Of a stretch of 64,000 nucleotides of DNA, positions 35,401 through 46,129 are shown in pieces. The stretch spans positions 141,488,361 to 141,552,360 of the forward strand of contig NC_079492.1 of the NCBI RefSeq assembly GCF_020520425.1, written 5' to 3'. Each line of letters opens with the position of its first letter. Position 1 is the stretch's first letter. Position numbers and translations under genes: made by a program. Below the pieces are notes generated by a model. It was given only the letters and a program-made list of their open reading frames with translations. It was not told the origin of the DNA and did not search any database. Source of the DNA: Spinacia oleracea (taxonomy: Eukaryota; Streptophyta; Magnoliopsida; Caryophyllales; Amaranthaceae).

Positions 35401-38400
35401 AAAAACTGTATAAAGTGTTTAGGTGTGGCCACTCTGGCAAGTCTAAAAATGGAGGGTTTCTGGAGTAAATTCGGGTCAAAGGGGTCTTTGGAACTGAGAT
35501 GCATGGCAAGAATGAAAATCTTATCTCTTATAGAATGTTAGAGCAGTAATGGGGAAATAGGCGGTGGGAGATTTAGGAGGTGTAGAACATATTAAGGCCA
35601 GCTGTGGAAGTCATTCAAATTTTGCTAAATTCACCTAGTGTGTGTTAGAAGATTTGTTATTTGTGAAAATCCCCCGTAACGTTGTTGGAAATTCCCAAAC
35701 TTGAAAGTGAGTCTGATACTCTCCCATTGCAAAGATTATTATAGTTGATTTGTTATTTTCTTTAGCTGGACACGGCCTCTGTATTCTTGCCATAGTTTGA
35801 TATGTTTGTTGGAATATTCATTTTATGAAAGCTTCCGTTATTGGGCCTAACTATTGTTCACCTATCAGATCCACATTTACGGAACATCACTTGGAGGCTT
35901 TTTGGCACAACTTTTTGCTCAACATCGTCCAAGACGAGTCAAGTCATTAGTACTCTCAAATACATTCTTGGATACACGTACTTTTTCAGCCGCTATGCCT
36001 TGGTCTCCTGTGTAAGTCAGAATTTGCTTTGCTGTATCAGCTTTCAGCCAACTGATATTGCACCAAATGCAATATTTTCTTGCAAAATCCCCTTGTGCTC
36101 CCTCCTTTTCCCTCTTATGTACTACTAATTCCGAGACTAAAGATTTTGATTTGTGAATTGCTTTTAGTGCTGCACTCTTTTACGTTTACTTTTTATAATT
36201 TTTTATCTTTTGATTAATAAGTAGCTGACTATCATCCACAAAACCTTAATTAGGATATAAGATCATTATCAAAATTGAAAAGACACAGGCCTCACAGACT
36301 TGGTGATTGTTAAGAATTGTATTCTTTAAATGCCGCAAGATCCAAAAGCTTTTTTGCAGGAGTGCAAGTCGTTATCTTTAAATTTGCTTCTAAACATAAC
36401 TATAAACTTTTGCAACTTTCACCTGAAATATCTAAACTACGATAATGTATAATTGCACTCATTTTGTTTTTACCATATCTTCTTCACTCTATCTACCTTT
36501 CTGTTTTCATTTACATAGGAGATACTCTGATTATTGTGCAAATTATGCAGTGTGAGCTGGGCACCTTCATTTCTTTTGAAAAGATATGTCTTGACGGGTA
36601 TTCGTGATGGCCCCCATGAGCCATTTATTGCCGATTCTGTCGACTTTGTTGTAGCGCAGGTGAAGTCCGTGAAGAGTCTCTCAATTGCTCAACAATTAGT
36701 TTCTGTTTCTATTCTGATTTCTGTCATTAAATAGGGTCAAAATCCATTTTGTCGTGCAATAAATCTGACCTTTTATCCCTTCATAGCAGTTTTCTTCTTT
36801 TCATTTTGTAGTCCAAGATCAATGCATGTGCTTTCATCAGAAACAAGTCAATATTAATTTTACTTTCTTTTCATGATCGACCTAAAACTTTTTTATAGGT
36901 TGAAGCACATTCAAAAGACGATTTGGCTTCCAGATTGACTTTGACGGTTGAATCTGCTTCAGTCGGACCTCTTCTGCTGTCAGATGCATCTATAACTTTA
37001 ATGGATGTATGGCTCTTCTTTTAGATTCATTATTTCCATGCATTGTTTGTTCGTGATGTTTTCTTTTACATAAGAATTTTGTTTCTTCTTATGATCGTAT
37101 AAAACAATGTACCATCTAAAATAAGTGGTACAACTCATAGTGATTATCTGATTGGTGTTGAGAGAAACATGTGTTGAATGAATTTCTCCAAAAAAAGAAA
37201 ATGTATTGAATAGATTAAACATACTGCATTAAGAGCTTGGGGTAACTAAAAGTTATTAAACTTCTCCAAAAGCGAAATGTTTTAACAATTCGTACTGTGT
37301 TTTCCTTTGCACTGTCCTAAAGGTTGTTTTTCTGCATTGCATACAAGTTTTGTGCAGTAACATGCATGTCTAATATCCTTGTCCCGTGTTTTTCTCAGAC
37401 AAATGACTATTGTGCGGTTCCACAAGAGCTTAAAGACGAAATAGGTGAAAGGTATCCTGGAGCTAGACGTGCATACTTGAAATCCGGTGGTGATTTTCCA
37501 TTCTTGTCACGACCTGATGAAGTTAATTTGCATCTTCAGGTACTTCAATGTCTCTCCCTCTAATATCTCTGTTCAGAATTTTGTTAGCCCGTTGGATAAC
37601 CTTAGGATTCCCAGTTCATGGTAATTAGTTATTTCCTCTGTTCTTATTTACATGACACAATTATTTATGTCACATTTGCCAATGCACGATTCAAACATTA
37701 ATATCTTCAATTATGGATTAAGAAAAAATTGTAAAAAGTTGATATTTAAGTAATATTTATTGAGACGAAGCCTACAAGACCCGACACGACTATGTTTTTT
37801 CTTGAGTATATATCACAAAAGGAAGTCAAAGGAGCTTGTGTAAATAGTGTCCAAAACCCAATTGTGCCATGTAAATAAGAATGGAGGAAGTATGTACTTA
37901 TGTGACACTTGTGCTTGGCACTACAGTTGCATCTTAGACGTGTTGGAGTGGAGCCTCGGCCAGACTTGATTCGAGGTGCTCCAAAACCTACTGATGTCGG
38001 TAATCCCTCTGTAGAAAAACAGAGAGGTTATGATGATCACCGAGATGTTGGAAGCTCCAGAGATCAATCAGAAATTGAACAGATGTATGATAACGCTGCA
38101 GACAAGCTACCAGAAAATGATGAGCAAGAAGAAGTACATGAACTGCGTAAGGGTAATAAAGAGAGTTGTAAAGGTCCATTAGGAGGTGATGAGAGAGAAG
38201 ATGAAGATGAAGATGATCCAGCTGGAGATGATGGAGGATTCTCTAGAGGTCTCTCAAAGAAGAATGAGGCCGAGAATACCAAAGAACCACTCCGAGATGA
38301 TGAAAAAAGCTCAAAGAATAGTGGAAGTACAAACGCCGATGACAATCCTAAAGATTCAGAGATAAATAGCTCGAATGAGCAATTGTCAGGTAATCATGTT

Positions 38401-38544
38401 GCTCGCTTGTTGAACAAAGACCCACAAAACCTCTCTTCTGTTATAATGTTTTCTGAACTGGTTTTGCTTTCTTATATGCTGCTTCCCACTTTCTTCGGGG
38501 CATTGTATATTACGTGTAGTGTGCATTCTTGTAGATGTAGATAG
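32434..38544 (+). CDS. Maspardin-like (SPG21/ACP33 family) alpha/beta hydrolase, 8 exons, 476 aa
   Basis: Exons, chosen from GT..AG sites that keep the frame: 32434-32520, 33320-33445, 35132-35230, 35869-36011, 36551-36659, 36899-37006, 37399-37539, 37927-38544 (stop TAG). The protein starts with SFSAPGDYIYFKSQVPLHQI, then KQWRYYDFGPKAVPPLICIP and GTAGSADVYYKQI. The nucleophile elbow G-T-S-L-G (Ser111) spans 109-113. VSWAPSFLLKRYVLTGIRDG and DFPFLSRPDEVNLHLQLHLR follow. This matches the eukaryotic maspardin family; the human homologue is a putative trafficking/endosomal hydrolase-fold protein with unproven catalysis. Residues about 310-400 are acidic and low-complexity, and the last 35 residues are hydrophobic (FSELVLLSYMLLPTFFGALY), a possible tail anchor. 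An alternative donor (CAG|GTAATC, near 38389) could replace that tail. Exon boundaries are predictions. Confidence 0.9.
37632..37890. mobile_element. Stowaway-like MITE in the last intron of the maspardin-like gene
   Basis: Diverged terminal inverted repeats (TTTCCTCTGTTCTTATTTAC at the left; complement of GTAAATAAGAATGGAGGAAG at the right) with TA on both sides. 259 bp. It lies wholly within the intron 37540-37926. Confidence 0.8.
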
Positions 38545-39246
38545 TGTGATTTGAATGAAAGTTTGCACAATGGTTGTGTATGCTTAATTTGAATTGAAAG
38601 CCATTTGCCATAGGCATAAACTCTTGCTGTTTTGTTGGATGCCATTGCTTTCTGTATATCTGTGGCTCATTCTTTCCTCCAAATTTGATTAATTTGTAGA
38701 AGGGTTTTTGAGAATAATTTCCTTTTTGGTAACTGTTGATACATGTGTATAGTGAAAGGATTGTTGAACTCTTTAACTCTCTGATAATTGCTGATGTACA
38801 GCTTACCTAATCGAAGGTAACTTTTAGTTACTTTTTCTTATTCAGAATCGTACAAGATTCTTTCTATTTTTCCACATTATTCTCATAAGTTACTTGATTA
38901 TGACCTCAACTTAATTGTGCAGGGACTCATCCCACTAAATTAGAAAAAGGAACATGATCCAACCATATCACTCTAAAAAATTTCTCTGCACATAGGCACA
39001 CAACTATAGTTATGTCAAGTAAGTCTCCTATGAGATCGTCATACGCGTAAGACTGATGACGATGTCAACATTAAAAATATAACTATTTGACAAAAATCAT
39101 AACTATCTCATTAAAAAGTATAACTAATTAATTAGAGAATATAACTATTTGATCGCGTTGAATAACTTTTTGATTGAAATAATTGTTTGGTATGAAGTTG
39201 GTGTTACACCTAAAGACCCTCATTTATAGTGTTTACAAGTTATGTC
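38545..39246. other. 3' flank of the maspardin-like gene, no further gene seen
   Basis: Presumably contains the 3' UTR. No polyadenylation signal was chosen with confidence. Repeated TAACTATTTGA phrases near 39080-39180. Confidence 0.4.
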
Positions 39247-39471
39247 ACGTTGAAACTTATTTTATTTTATTTTTATTGGTTCTACTACGAGGAGTTCCCA
39301 CCGCCTTCGGCGAGGTAATCTCCCGTGGGAGTTTGCATGGGTACCTCGATGGGCAGCATCCCTCCCATTTGAGTTTTTTTCCATTTCCAAGGCTCGAACC
39401 CGAGACCTTGGTTAAGGAGCAAGATGCCCTTAACTACTCATGCCAACCTCAATTGATACGTTGAAACTTAT
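39247..39471 (-). mobile_element. tRNA-derived SINE (family shared with 60372-60600)
   Basis: Perfect 14-bp target duplication ACGTTGAAACTTAT at 39247-39260 and 39458-39471. Read on the minus strand, the body (39457 down to 39261) starts with a tRNA-like head: GGCATGAGTAGTTAAGGG resembles box A and GGGTTCGAGCC resembles box B. It ends in an A-rich tail (plus strand TTTATTTTATTTTTATT). About 197 bp. Confidence 0.92.
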
Positions 39472-39722
39472 GGGATTACACATAATAATAATTCCCAGTT
39501 CATTGTTGAAAAATGAAAACTATGGCCCAAAAGAGTAATATTTCGTGTGTAGTTTTATTACTTTATACTAATCAGATCATTGAATCCGAAACTAAATCAT
39601 ACTAATAATAATAGTAGTTAAGCAGGAGTGGAAAAGGCAATACATAAATTAAGATTTATGAGCTTGTAGTCAATCTATTAATCTAGGCTTAAAACAAAAT
39701 AAAATTAAAAATAGCAGCATGA

Positions 39723-40172
39723 TCATTTGACAAGAAGGTGAGAAATAAAATCCTCATACTGAAACCTTCCGTCATCTCCAACATCCACTTCTTGAATCCA
39801 CTCATCGAACTCAGCTGGATCCAGTTTCTCCCCAATGTTAGTCAATATATGTCGAAGGTCCGAAACCGACACGAAACCCGAACAATCCTTATCAAGTACC
39901 CGAAACGCATCACGGAGCTCTGATTCAAATGGGTCATCGGGTTTCATGTACTTAGCCATCAGTTCCAAGAATCGGTGGAAGTCGAAGGGTGAGTTTAGGT
40001 TTTCCCTTTCCAAGATGTGGCGGAGCTGTGACTGGGTCGGGTTTGAACCCAATGACCGCATTACGATACCAAGATCCGATGGAGCGATCTTACCGTCTCC
40101 GTCGGTGTCGAAAAGAGAGAATGCTTCTCTCATTGATGCTATTTGATCTTCATCTTCGTAATCTTTCCCCAT
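39723..40172 (-). CDS. Calmodulin-like protein of the CML13/CML14 type, 149 aa
   Basis: A small EF-hand calcium sensor. The first loop [12 protein letters not shown] (22-33) is canonical. The second hand is degenerate (no acidic loop around 60-70). The third loop [12 protein letters not shown] (94-105) ends in Asp instead of Glu. The fourth, [12 protein letters not shown] (130-141), lacks the normal position-3 acid. MGKD start, [24 protein letters not shown] and [12 protein letters not shown] are characteristic of the plant CML13/14 pair (148 aa in the family), which bind IQ-motif proteins such as myosins. Single exon. A TATA-like TTTATAATTC lies about 145 bp upstream (minus, near 40315). Function by family. 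Confidence 0.95.
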   Translation of the reverse strand: MGKDYEDEDQIASMREAFSLFDTDGDGKIAPSDLGIVMRSLGSNPTQSQLRHILERENLNSPFDFHRFLELMAKYMKPDDPFESELRDAFRVLDKDCSGFVSVSDLRHILTNIGEKLDPAEFDEWIQEVDVGDDGRFQYEDFISHLLVK

Positions 40173-41200
40173 TAATTTACTTGGTTTTTATTATTTAATT
40201 TTTTTTGGGTGTTTGATGATCTTTGGATCTCTCTATTTCTATCTAGAAAATTGAAGTTTGGGAGTTGGGTGTTTTTAGTTCTTGTGGGAGAGATGATTGG
40301 TGAGAGTGCATTGAATTATAAAGAAGTGGGAGAAATGTGGAGGATGGTGTTATGTTTGATTTGGGGCGGGACTTTTTTATTCATATTTAATTAACGAGAA
40401 TTTAAATAATATTCGTTTTTCCTTTTTCGATAAATGAAAAAATTCAGGCGGACAACATGAAATATTTTTTCGATATTATTAATTGTTTATTAACGGTTAA
40501 TAAAGTGCTAAGTTCTATCCGGCTTTGTAGTTAATCCAATTCCACTTAGTGATGAATAAAAACATGATGATTAACAAAGATATTCGGTAGTTCGACAAGC
40601 AACCAAACCTAGAGAAAAACTCAAAGGGCAATTATAGATTTCAAAACTTGCAAAGAGAAAAAGTTTGGTTGAGGACGATTCTCCGGACAAACAAAAGAAG
40701 TTAAGGTTGTCGGAAAAATTTATTTTTATTTTCCTAAAAAAACAGAGATAATTGTTATTCTGGGGTATTACAAAAAAAAAAAAAAAAAATTGTACATAGT
40801 ATTTTCTTTTTTAAAAAATATAATTCAAAACTCGGAATATAATATTCTATAGATAAATGGTGCTAGAGATAAATTATTGAATGAAAAATTATGTACATAT
40901 CGACTATTGAGCATGCACGTTGTGGGAATAATAATTTAAGTCGATCACTTTACTTAGATAATTGATCGATTTTTTTTATTAATGACAAAACTTCAAAATA
41001 GAAAAAGTTTGTAATTAAATAAAAATGATGATGATGGAGTATCAATTAACAAGAAGATAATTGTGTTAGCACCTAAAGAACCAAAAAAGTTTGATAACAT
41101 AAAAATACACGGTTGGAATTTGTTATGGTTTGTGTTTTAAAATAATGTGTCAATTATTCCATTGTCCCATATATTTTATTTAAAGTAGATATGATTAACA
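40173..41200. other. CML 5' flank and intergenic DNA, no gene seen
   Basis: The first about 150 bp should hold the CML promoter and 5' UTR. The rest is AT-rich with an A run at about 40772-40789. Nothing else recognised. Confidence 0.4.
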
Positions 41201-41205
41201 AATTT

Positions 41206-41608
41206 TGTCAGTTTTCACCTCTTTAGGATGAAAACTTCTTGAGAGAATTAGAGAGAAAATGTTTAAGAAGAATGAAGATATTATTTCATTGAAAATGAAT
41301 TCGAATAATTACAGCGAGAACTATATTTATACAATTTGTATGCTAACTTCTATGAGGTGTTTCCACCAATCAAAACATTCTAAATGTACAGCTCATCATT
41401 CTCAGTTTATTGCATAAATAGATCATCAACTAACAGCTCTAACAGCTCTAACAACCTTCCTTAAATCTAGGGAATCAGTTAGCCACTGCTTCTAGAAGTT
41501 GTTGAGCCGGTCATTGTGTGCACAAGGTTGTTGCTGCTTGTTTTGCTTTGCTGTGATATGTTGGTTGCTCGTGTGGTGCAAGGCTGAATACCATGCTGAA
41601 TACCAACA
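41206..41608 (-). repeat. 3' LTR of the Copia element (403 bp)
   Basis: Minus strand: begins TGTTGGTATTCAGC (41608) and ends at 41206. It carries 55 bp (about 41545-41600) missing from the other LTR, lying between short GCTG repeats. The polyprotein frame runs about 115 bp into it. Confidence 0.93.
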
Positions 41609-43555
41609 CCCCCCCCTCAAACTAGGCATGGGAGAGACATTGATCATGCCAAGTTTGGTAGATAATTGCCTGTGTTGAGCACTTGGTAAGATCTTTGTGA
41701 ATATATCAGCCAATTGATTCTTAGTAGGCAAATAACTTAACTGAAGAAGACCCTCTAGGATCTTGTCCCTGGTGAAATGGCAATCCACCTCAATATGTTT
41801 AGTTCGTTCATGAAAGATTGGGTTGCTTGCAATATGAATTGCTGATTGGTTGTCACAGTGAAGCTCAACTGGTTTGAGATTGTGAACACCAAGCTCCTCT
41901 AGTAATCTGACAACCCATGTAACTTCTCCTGCAGCCTGTGACATGGCTCTATATTCTGCTTCAGAAGAGCTCTTGGAGATAGTAGATTGCTTTTTAGACT
42001 TCCAACTTATAGGTGAATTGCCCAACAGAAGAATGTAACCAGTTACAGATCTTCTTGTAGTTGGACAAGAAGCCCAATCAGAGTCAGAATATGCCTGAAG
42101 AGTGAGCTGATCTGTAGCTCTCAACAAAATTCCTTGGCCAGCAGTCCCTTTGATATATCTTAGAGTATGAATGAGTGCATCAACATGCTGCAAAGTGGGA
42201 GAATGCATGAACTGGCTTAGGGATTGAACAGCAAAAGATATGTCAGGTCTAGTGTGAGTAAGAAAGTTCAACTTTCCCACATAGCATCTATACAATTCTG
42301 CATTAAAATATTGTTCACCATCTGTTGTCAGCTTCATGTTAAGAGGAAAAGGAGTGACAGTAGGTTTAGACAAATCCCATTCATAATCATGGAGAAGCTC
42401 TTTTGTATACTTCTTCTGTGTTAAAATGTATCCATCAGATGTCTGACTAACTTCAATTCCAAGGAAGAAATTTAGGATCCCTAGATCTTTAATACTAAAA
42501 GTATTATGTAGATGCTGTTTAAGAGCCTTTATTGTAGCTTCATTAGAGCCTGTGATGATAATATCATCAACATAGACAGCCACCACTGTAATGTCTGCAG
42601 AATCATGTTTGATGAAAAGAGAATAATCATTCTTTGATTGTATGTACCCTTGGGACTTGAGCTCACAGTGAAGCCTAGCAAACCATTGCCTTGAAGCTTG
42701 TTTAAGGCCATAAAGAGATTTATTGAGCTTACAGACATAACCATTGGGAGCTGAAACACCTTCAGGAACCTTCATGTATACTTCTTCCTCAAGAGTGCCA
42801 TGAAGAAAGGCATTGTTAATGTCTAACTGGAAAAGTTTCCATTGTTTGCTGGCAGCTAAGCTAATTGGACACCTCACAGTGGCCATTTTGACAACAGGAG
42901 AGAATGTTTCATGGTAGTCAATACCATATTTTTGTGTGGACCCCTTTGCAACCAATCTGGCTTTGTATCTTTCAACTGAGCCATCTGCATTCTTTTTGAT
43001 CCTGTAGACCCATTTACATCCAATGGCCTTCTTTCCTTTAGGCAATCGGACATAATCCCAGGTTTTGTTATGTTGCAATGCACTGATTTCTTTATCCATT
43101 GCATCTATCCACTTTGAATCTGTAGCAGCTTCAGAATATGTAGTAGGTTCAACCAGTTCCATATGTGCAGCAATGAGAAGCTTATGGTGATCTGGCAATT
43201 TGTCATAAGCCACAAGATTGCACCAGTGTTTTGGAGGTTTGTGACAAACATAATCATTGAGATGAGAGGGTGGTTTGATAGTTCTGGTAGATTTTCTAGG
43301 TGCTGGGGGAGAAGGTGGAGAAGATGGTGGAGTGAAAGAGATGTCAGATGTGGGGGAATTAACAACAGAAATAGACAAGGGAGTTGTGGTTGTAGAATTA
43401 GAAGAATCAAGATCTTGTGATGAAATATCAGGTAAATCTGAAGAGTAAGGAGTAGTATTTGGTAAAAAGAATTGAGTGGAATAAGCAACTGATGGATCAG
43501 GTGAGAAATGGAAAGGAAAATGGTGTTCATGGAACACAACATCCCTGGAAACCAC
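41492..43555 (-). CDS. Copia pol, C-terminal part: reverse transcriptase and RNase H
   Basis: It continues, in the same frame, the gag-pol reading that stops at 43595; the first Met after the stop is at 43555. Reverse transcriptase: GCKWVYRIKKNADG (about 179-192), YKARLVAKGSTQKYGIDYHE, catalytic Asp in FQLDINNAFLHG (Asp244), SLYGLKQASRQW and YVDD (328-331). RNase H: SDSDWASCPTTRRSVTGY, WKSKKQSTISKSSSEAEYRA and HERTKHIEVDCHF. The end (DIFTKIL, LSTKLGMI) is normal. All catalytic motifs look intact. As a separate product it would need its own start, so it is more likely the silenced end of one polyprotein. Confidence 0.95.
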   Translation of the reverse strand: MVSRDVVFHEHHFPFHFSPDPSVAYSTQFFLPNTTPYSSDLPDISSQDLDSSNSTTTTPLSISVVNSPTSDISFTPPSSPPSPPAPRKSTRTIKPPSHLNDYVCHKPPKHWCNLVAYDKLPDHHKLLIAAHMELVEPTTYSEAATDSKWIDAMDKEISALQHNKTWDYVRLPKGKKAIGCKWVYRIKKNADGSVERYKARLVAKGSTQKYGIDYHETFSPVVKMATVRCPISLAASKQWKLFQLDINNAFLHGTLEEEVYMKVPEGVSAPNGYVCKLNKSLYGLKQASRQWFARLHCELKSQGYIQSKNDYSLFIKHDSADITVVAVYVDDIIITGSNEATIKALKQHLHNTFSIKDLGILNFFLGIEVSQTSDGYILTQKKYTKELLHDYEWDLSKPTVTPFPLNMKLTTDGEQYFNAELYRCYVGKLNFLTHTRPDISFAVQSLSQFMHSPTLQHVDALIHTLRYIKGTAGQGILLRATDQLTLQAYSDSDWASCPTTRRSVTGYILLLGNSPISWKSKKQSTISKSSSEAEYRAMSQAAGEVTWVVRLLEELGVHNLKPVELHCDNQSAIHIASNPIFHERTKHIEVDCHFTRDKILEGLLQLSYLPTKNQLADIFTKILPSAQHRQLSTKLGMINVSPMPSLRGGCWYSAWYSALHHTSNQHITAKQNKQQQPCAHNDRLNNF
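41609..41621 (-). other. Polypurine tract
   Basis: TTTGAGGGGGGGG on the minus strand, immediately before the 3' LTR. Confidence 0.85.
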
Positions 43556-43594
43556 TGATTTCTTTGTGTTGAGATTGAGAACTTTGTAAGCTTT

Positions 43595-45955
43595 CTAATT
43601 TGGAGGGTATCCAAGTAGAACACATGGATCTGCTCTTGGGTCAAACTTGGATCTGTTGACCTTAGAGGTAGTAATGTAGCATAGACATCCAAAGACTTTC
43701 AAGTGAGATAAGTCAGGTGGTTGTTTGAATAGCTTCTCATATGGTGTACTGAACTGGATACTTTTTAAAGGCATTCTGTTGATCAGAAAAGTAGCAGTTA
43801 ATATACAATCACTCCAATACTTATCAGGTAGTTTGGACTGAAAAAATAAAGCTCTTGCAGTTTCAAGAAGATGTTTATGCTTTCTTTCAACCACACCATT
43901 TTGCTGAGGTGTGTGACTACAGCTTTTCTGTTGAAGAATTCCCTTGCTAAGAAACAATTCCTTCATTGCACCTTCTGTCAAATCAGGTGCATTATCTGAT
44001 CTAACTGATTTAACTGTAAAACCAAAATGATTCTCAACATACAGTAAGAAATCAGTCATAATTTTGACAGAATCTGTTTTATTTCTCATTAAATGAGTCC
44101 AAGTCATCCTAGTGTAATCATCCACAATTGTTAAGAACTGATTACATCTAGAAGAATCAAGTACAGAGTAGGGCCCCCATACATCTACATGTAACAAGTC
44201 AAAGGGTTGTACTGACTTAATAGTGCTAGTGGGGAAAGGGAACCTTGTTTGCTTAGCTAATGGACAAATCTGACAAAAACATTCAGCTAGGCAACCTTTG
44301 ACATTAATGTTCTTGATATTCTTTATTTTGCCAAAAGAAATATGTCCTAGTCTAAGATGCCAAAGTTTAGCTTCTTCAACTTCAGATGCCATGCTGGAAA
44401 GAGCATAATTGTGTGACATTGTACTGCTATCAGATGCCAACAACTCTTCATTCAAACAATACAGGCCTTTGTCCAATCTACCAAGCAGAGTATGCTTGTT
44501 CTTGGAAAGGTCCTGTGCAAAACATTCATTATGTGTGAATAAAACTGAACACTGGATATCATTGCAGAGTTGAGAAATACTAATCAGATTGAACTGGAAA
44601 CCTGGTACATACAACACATTCCTAAGTGTTATATTATTTCCTAGGTCAATTATACCTTTGTGTGTTACCTGTAATTCTGTTCCATCAGGAATTGTGATGG
44701 TGTGTTGTTTATCATCAACAGATTCTAACTTACTGAACATGTTTTTCTCTGAACACATGTGATCACTTGCACCACTATCTAGAATCCACTTAGCTTTAAA
44801 TTTAGAAAGGAGACAGAATGTACCTCTCAATTGAGTAGTAGTTGCTAAACCAAGAGAACCAGAACCAGAACATTCAGCTTGGTTAGCAACTTTCTGAGTG
44901 TTAAGCAGGCTCAAAATCTTGTTGTATTGTTCTTCTGAAAATGTGGCATGAACCATTCCTGTATCTCCCTCAGTTGGACTTTCCTTTTCAGTAAACTCTT
45001 CTAACTGAGCAGCTGCTGCTACTCTTTTGCCTCTGCCTTTAAAATCCTTAGGATAGCCATGTAGCTTCCAACATTTATCAACAGTGTGATTCTTCATTTT
45101 GCAATGTTCACAGTATAAATTGTTTCTACTGTAAGTAAAGTTTCTTGGTTGATTTCCACCTGTGTTTTGCATGCCAGAACTAGAACCATAGTTAGACTTA
45201 TATGGCCTATTATCAGTGAACTTTCTTGCAGTGAACACAGTAGATTCCAAGTTGTGATTTCTGTTGCTATTAACTTCTTTCTGCTGTTCTTCTTGAAGCA
45301 ATAATCCATATGCTTTAGAGATTGTTGGAAATGGACTCATCATGAGAATAGTGCTTTTAGAGTGATCATACTTCTCATTCAATTTCATCAAAAACTGAAT
45401 CAACCTTTGATTCTGTTGAGACTTCAGAAGTTTCTGTGTGAGAGTGCAATTACAGCCAGTGCATATACAAGATGGTAAAGGATCCAAGCCATATAGTTGA
45501 TCCCAAAGAAGTTTGATCTTAGTGAAAAATCCTGAGATTTGCTCATCTTCATCTTGATTCAAATCACATAGTTTCTGCTGAACTGAGAATAACTGTGGAC
45601 CAGATGATTGACAAAATCTCTCTTCAAGATCTAACCAGATATCTCTTGCTGTTTTGAGGTACAAAACACTTCTTGCAATTGAAACTTCAAGAGATCCTAA
45701 CATCCAAGAGATTACCAAATCGTTGCACCTATTCCAGATTCTAAAATTTTCTGAGTTTGTTGTTGGTTGATCCAAAGTTCCATCAACAAAACACAATTTG
45801 TTTCTAGCAGACAAAGCTATCATCATAGATCTTTTCCAGTCATTAAAGCACTTGCCATCAAAGACTATATTGACCAATTTTGAAGTATTAAGATCATTAT
45901 TGCTGAGATAGTAAGCTGAATTTGGATTTAGTGAAGAATCAGTATCAGTAGGCAT
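43595..45955 (-). CDS. Copia gag-protease-integrase part of the polyprotein, 786 aa
   Basis: Gag domain at 1-300, with the Copia gag pattern NDWKRSMMIALSARNKL and a CCHC zinc knuckle (Cys282, Cys285, His290, Cys295). Protease active site LDSGASDHM (Asp393). Integrase zinc-binding LWHLRLGH (His533, His538) with Cys561/Cys564. Integrase core Asp591 in HVDVWGP, Asp654 in VRSDNA, then QQNGVVERKHKH. It stops at a TAG (43595-43597) just after VLLGYPPN, where Copia polyproteins normally continue into the pol linker. The following frame continues without a shift, so this is one nonsense change. Confidence 0.95.
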   Translation of the reverse strand: MPTDTDSSLNPNSAYYLSNNDLNTSKLVNIVFDGKCFNDWKRSMMIALSARNKLCFVDGTLDQPTTNSENFRIWNRCNDLVISWMLGSLEVSIARSVLYLKTARDIWLDLEERFCQSSGPQLFSVQQKLCDLNQDEDEQISGFFTKIKLLWDQLYGLDPLPSCICTGCNCTLTQKLLKSQQNQRLIQFLMKLNEKYDHSKSTILMMSPFPTISKAYGLLLQEEQQKEVNSNRNHNLESTVFTARKFTDNRPYKSNYGSSSGMQNTGGNQPRNFTYSRNNLYCEHCKMKNHTVDKCWKLHGYPKDFKGRGKRVAAAAQLEEFTEKESPTEGDTGMVHATFSEEQYNKILSLLNTQKVANQAECSGSGSLGLATTTQLRGTFCLLSKFKAKWILDSGASDHMCSEKNMFSKLESVDDKQHTITIPDGTELQVTHKGIIDLGNNITLRNVLYVPGFQFNLISISQLCNDIQCSVLFTHNECFAQDLSKNKHTLLGRLDKGLYCLNEELLASDSSTMSHNYALSSMASEVEEAKLWHLRLGHISFGKIKNIKNINVKGCLAECFCQICPLAKQTRFPFPTSTIKSVQPFDLLHVDVWGPYSVLDSSRCNQFLTIVDDYTRMTWTHLMRNKTDSVKIMTDFLLYVENHFGFTVKSVRSDNAPDLTEGAMKELFLSKGILQQKSCSHTPQQNGVVERKHKHLLETARALFFQSKLPDKYWSDCILTATFLINRMPLKSIQFSTPYEKLFKQPPDLSHLKVFGCLCYITTSKVNRSKFDPRADPCVLLGYPPN

Positions 45956-46117
45956 TCTGAAGAGAACAAAGATGAAATTCTACAGAATTTCAGCTGCTGA
46001 AAATCAGAATCAAGGATTCTAAATTGAGAACAACTTGATCAATTGATCAAGCAATATGGAAGAAGTAGAAATTTGCGGAAACAATTCAGGCAGGATCTAA
46101 TGATCTTGCTCTGATAC

Positions 46118-46129
46118 CATGTCAGTTTT
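46118..46129 (-). other. Primer-binding site
   Basis: TGGTATCAGAGC on the minus strand, directly next to the 5' LTR. Complementary to the 3' end of plant initiator Met-tRNA, the normal Copia primer. Confidence 0.9.

Noticed and set aside
38064-38345. Minus-strand serine-rich frame opposite the maspardin-like last exon
   Set aside because: Shadow of the acidic coding region on the plus strand.
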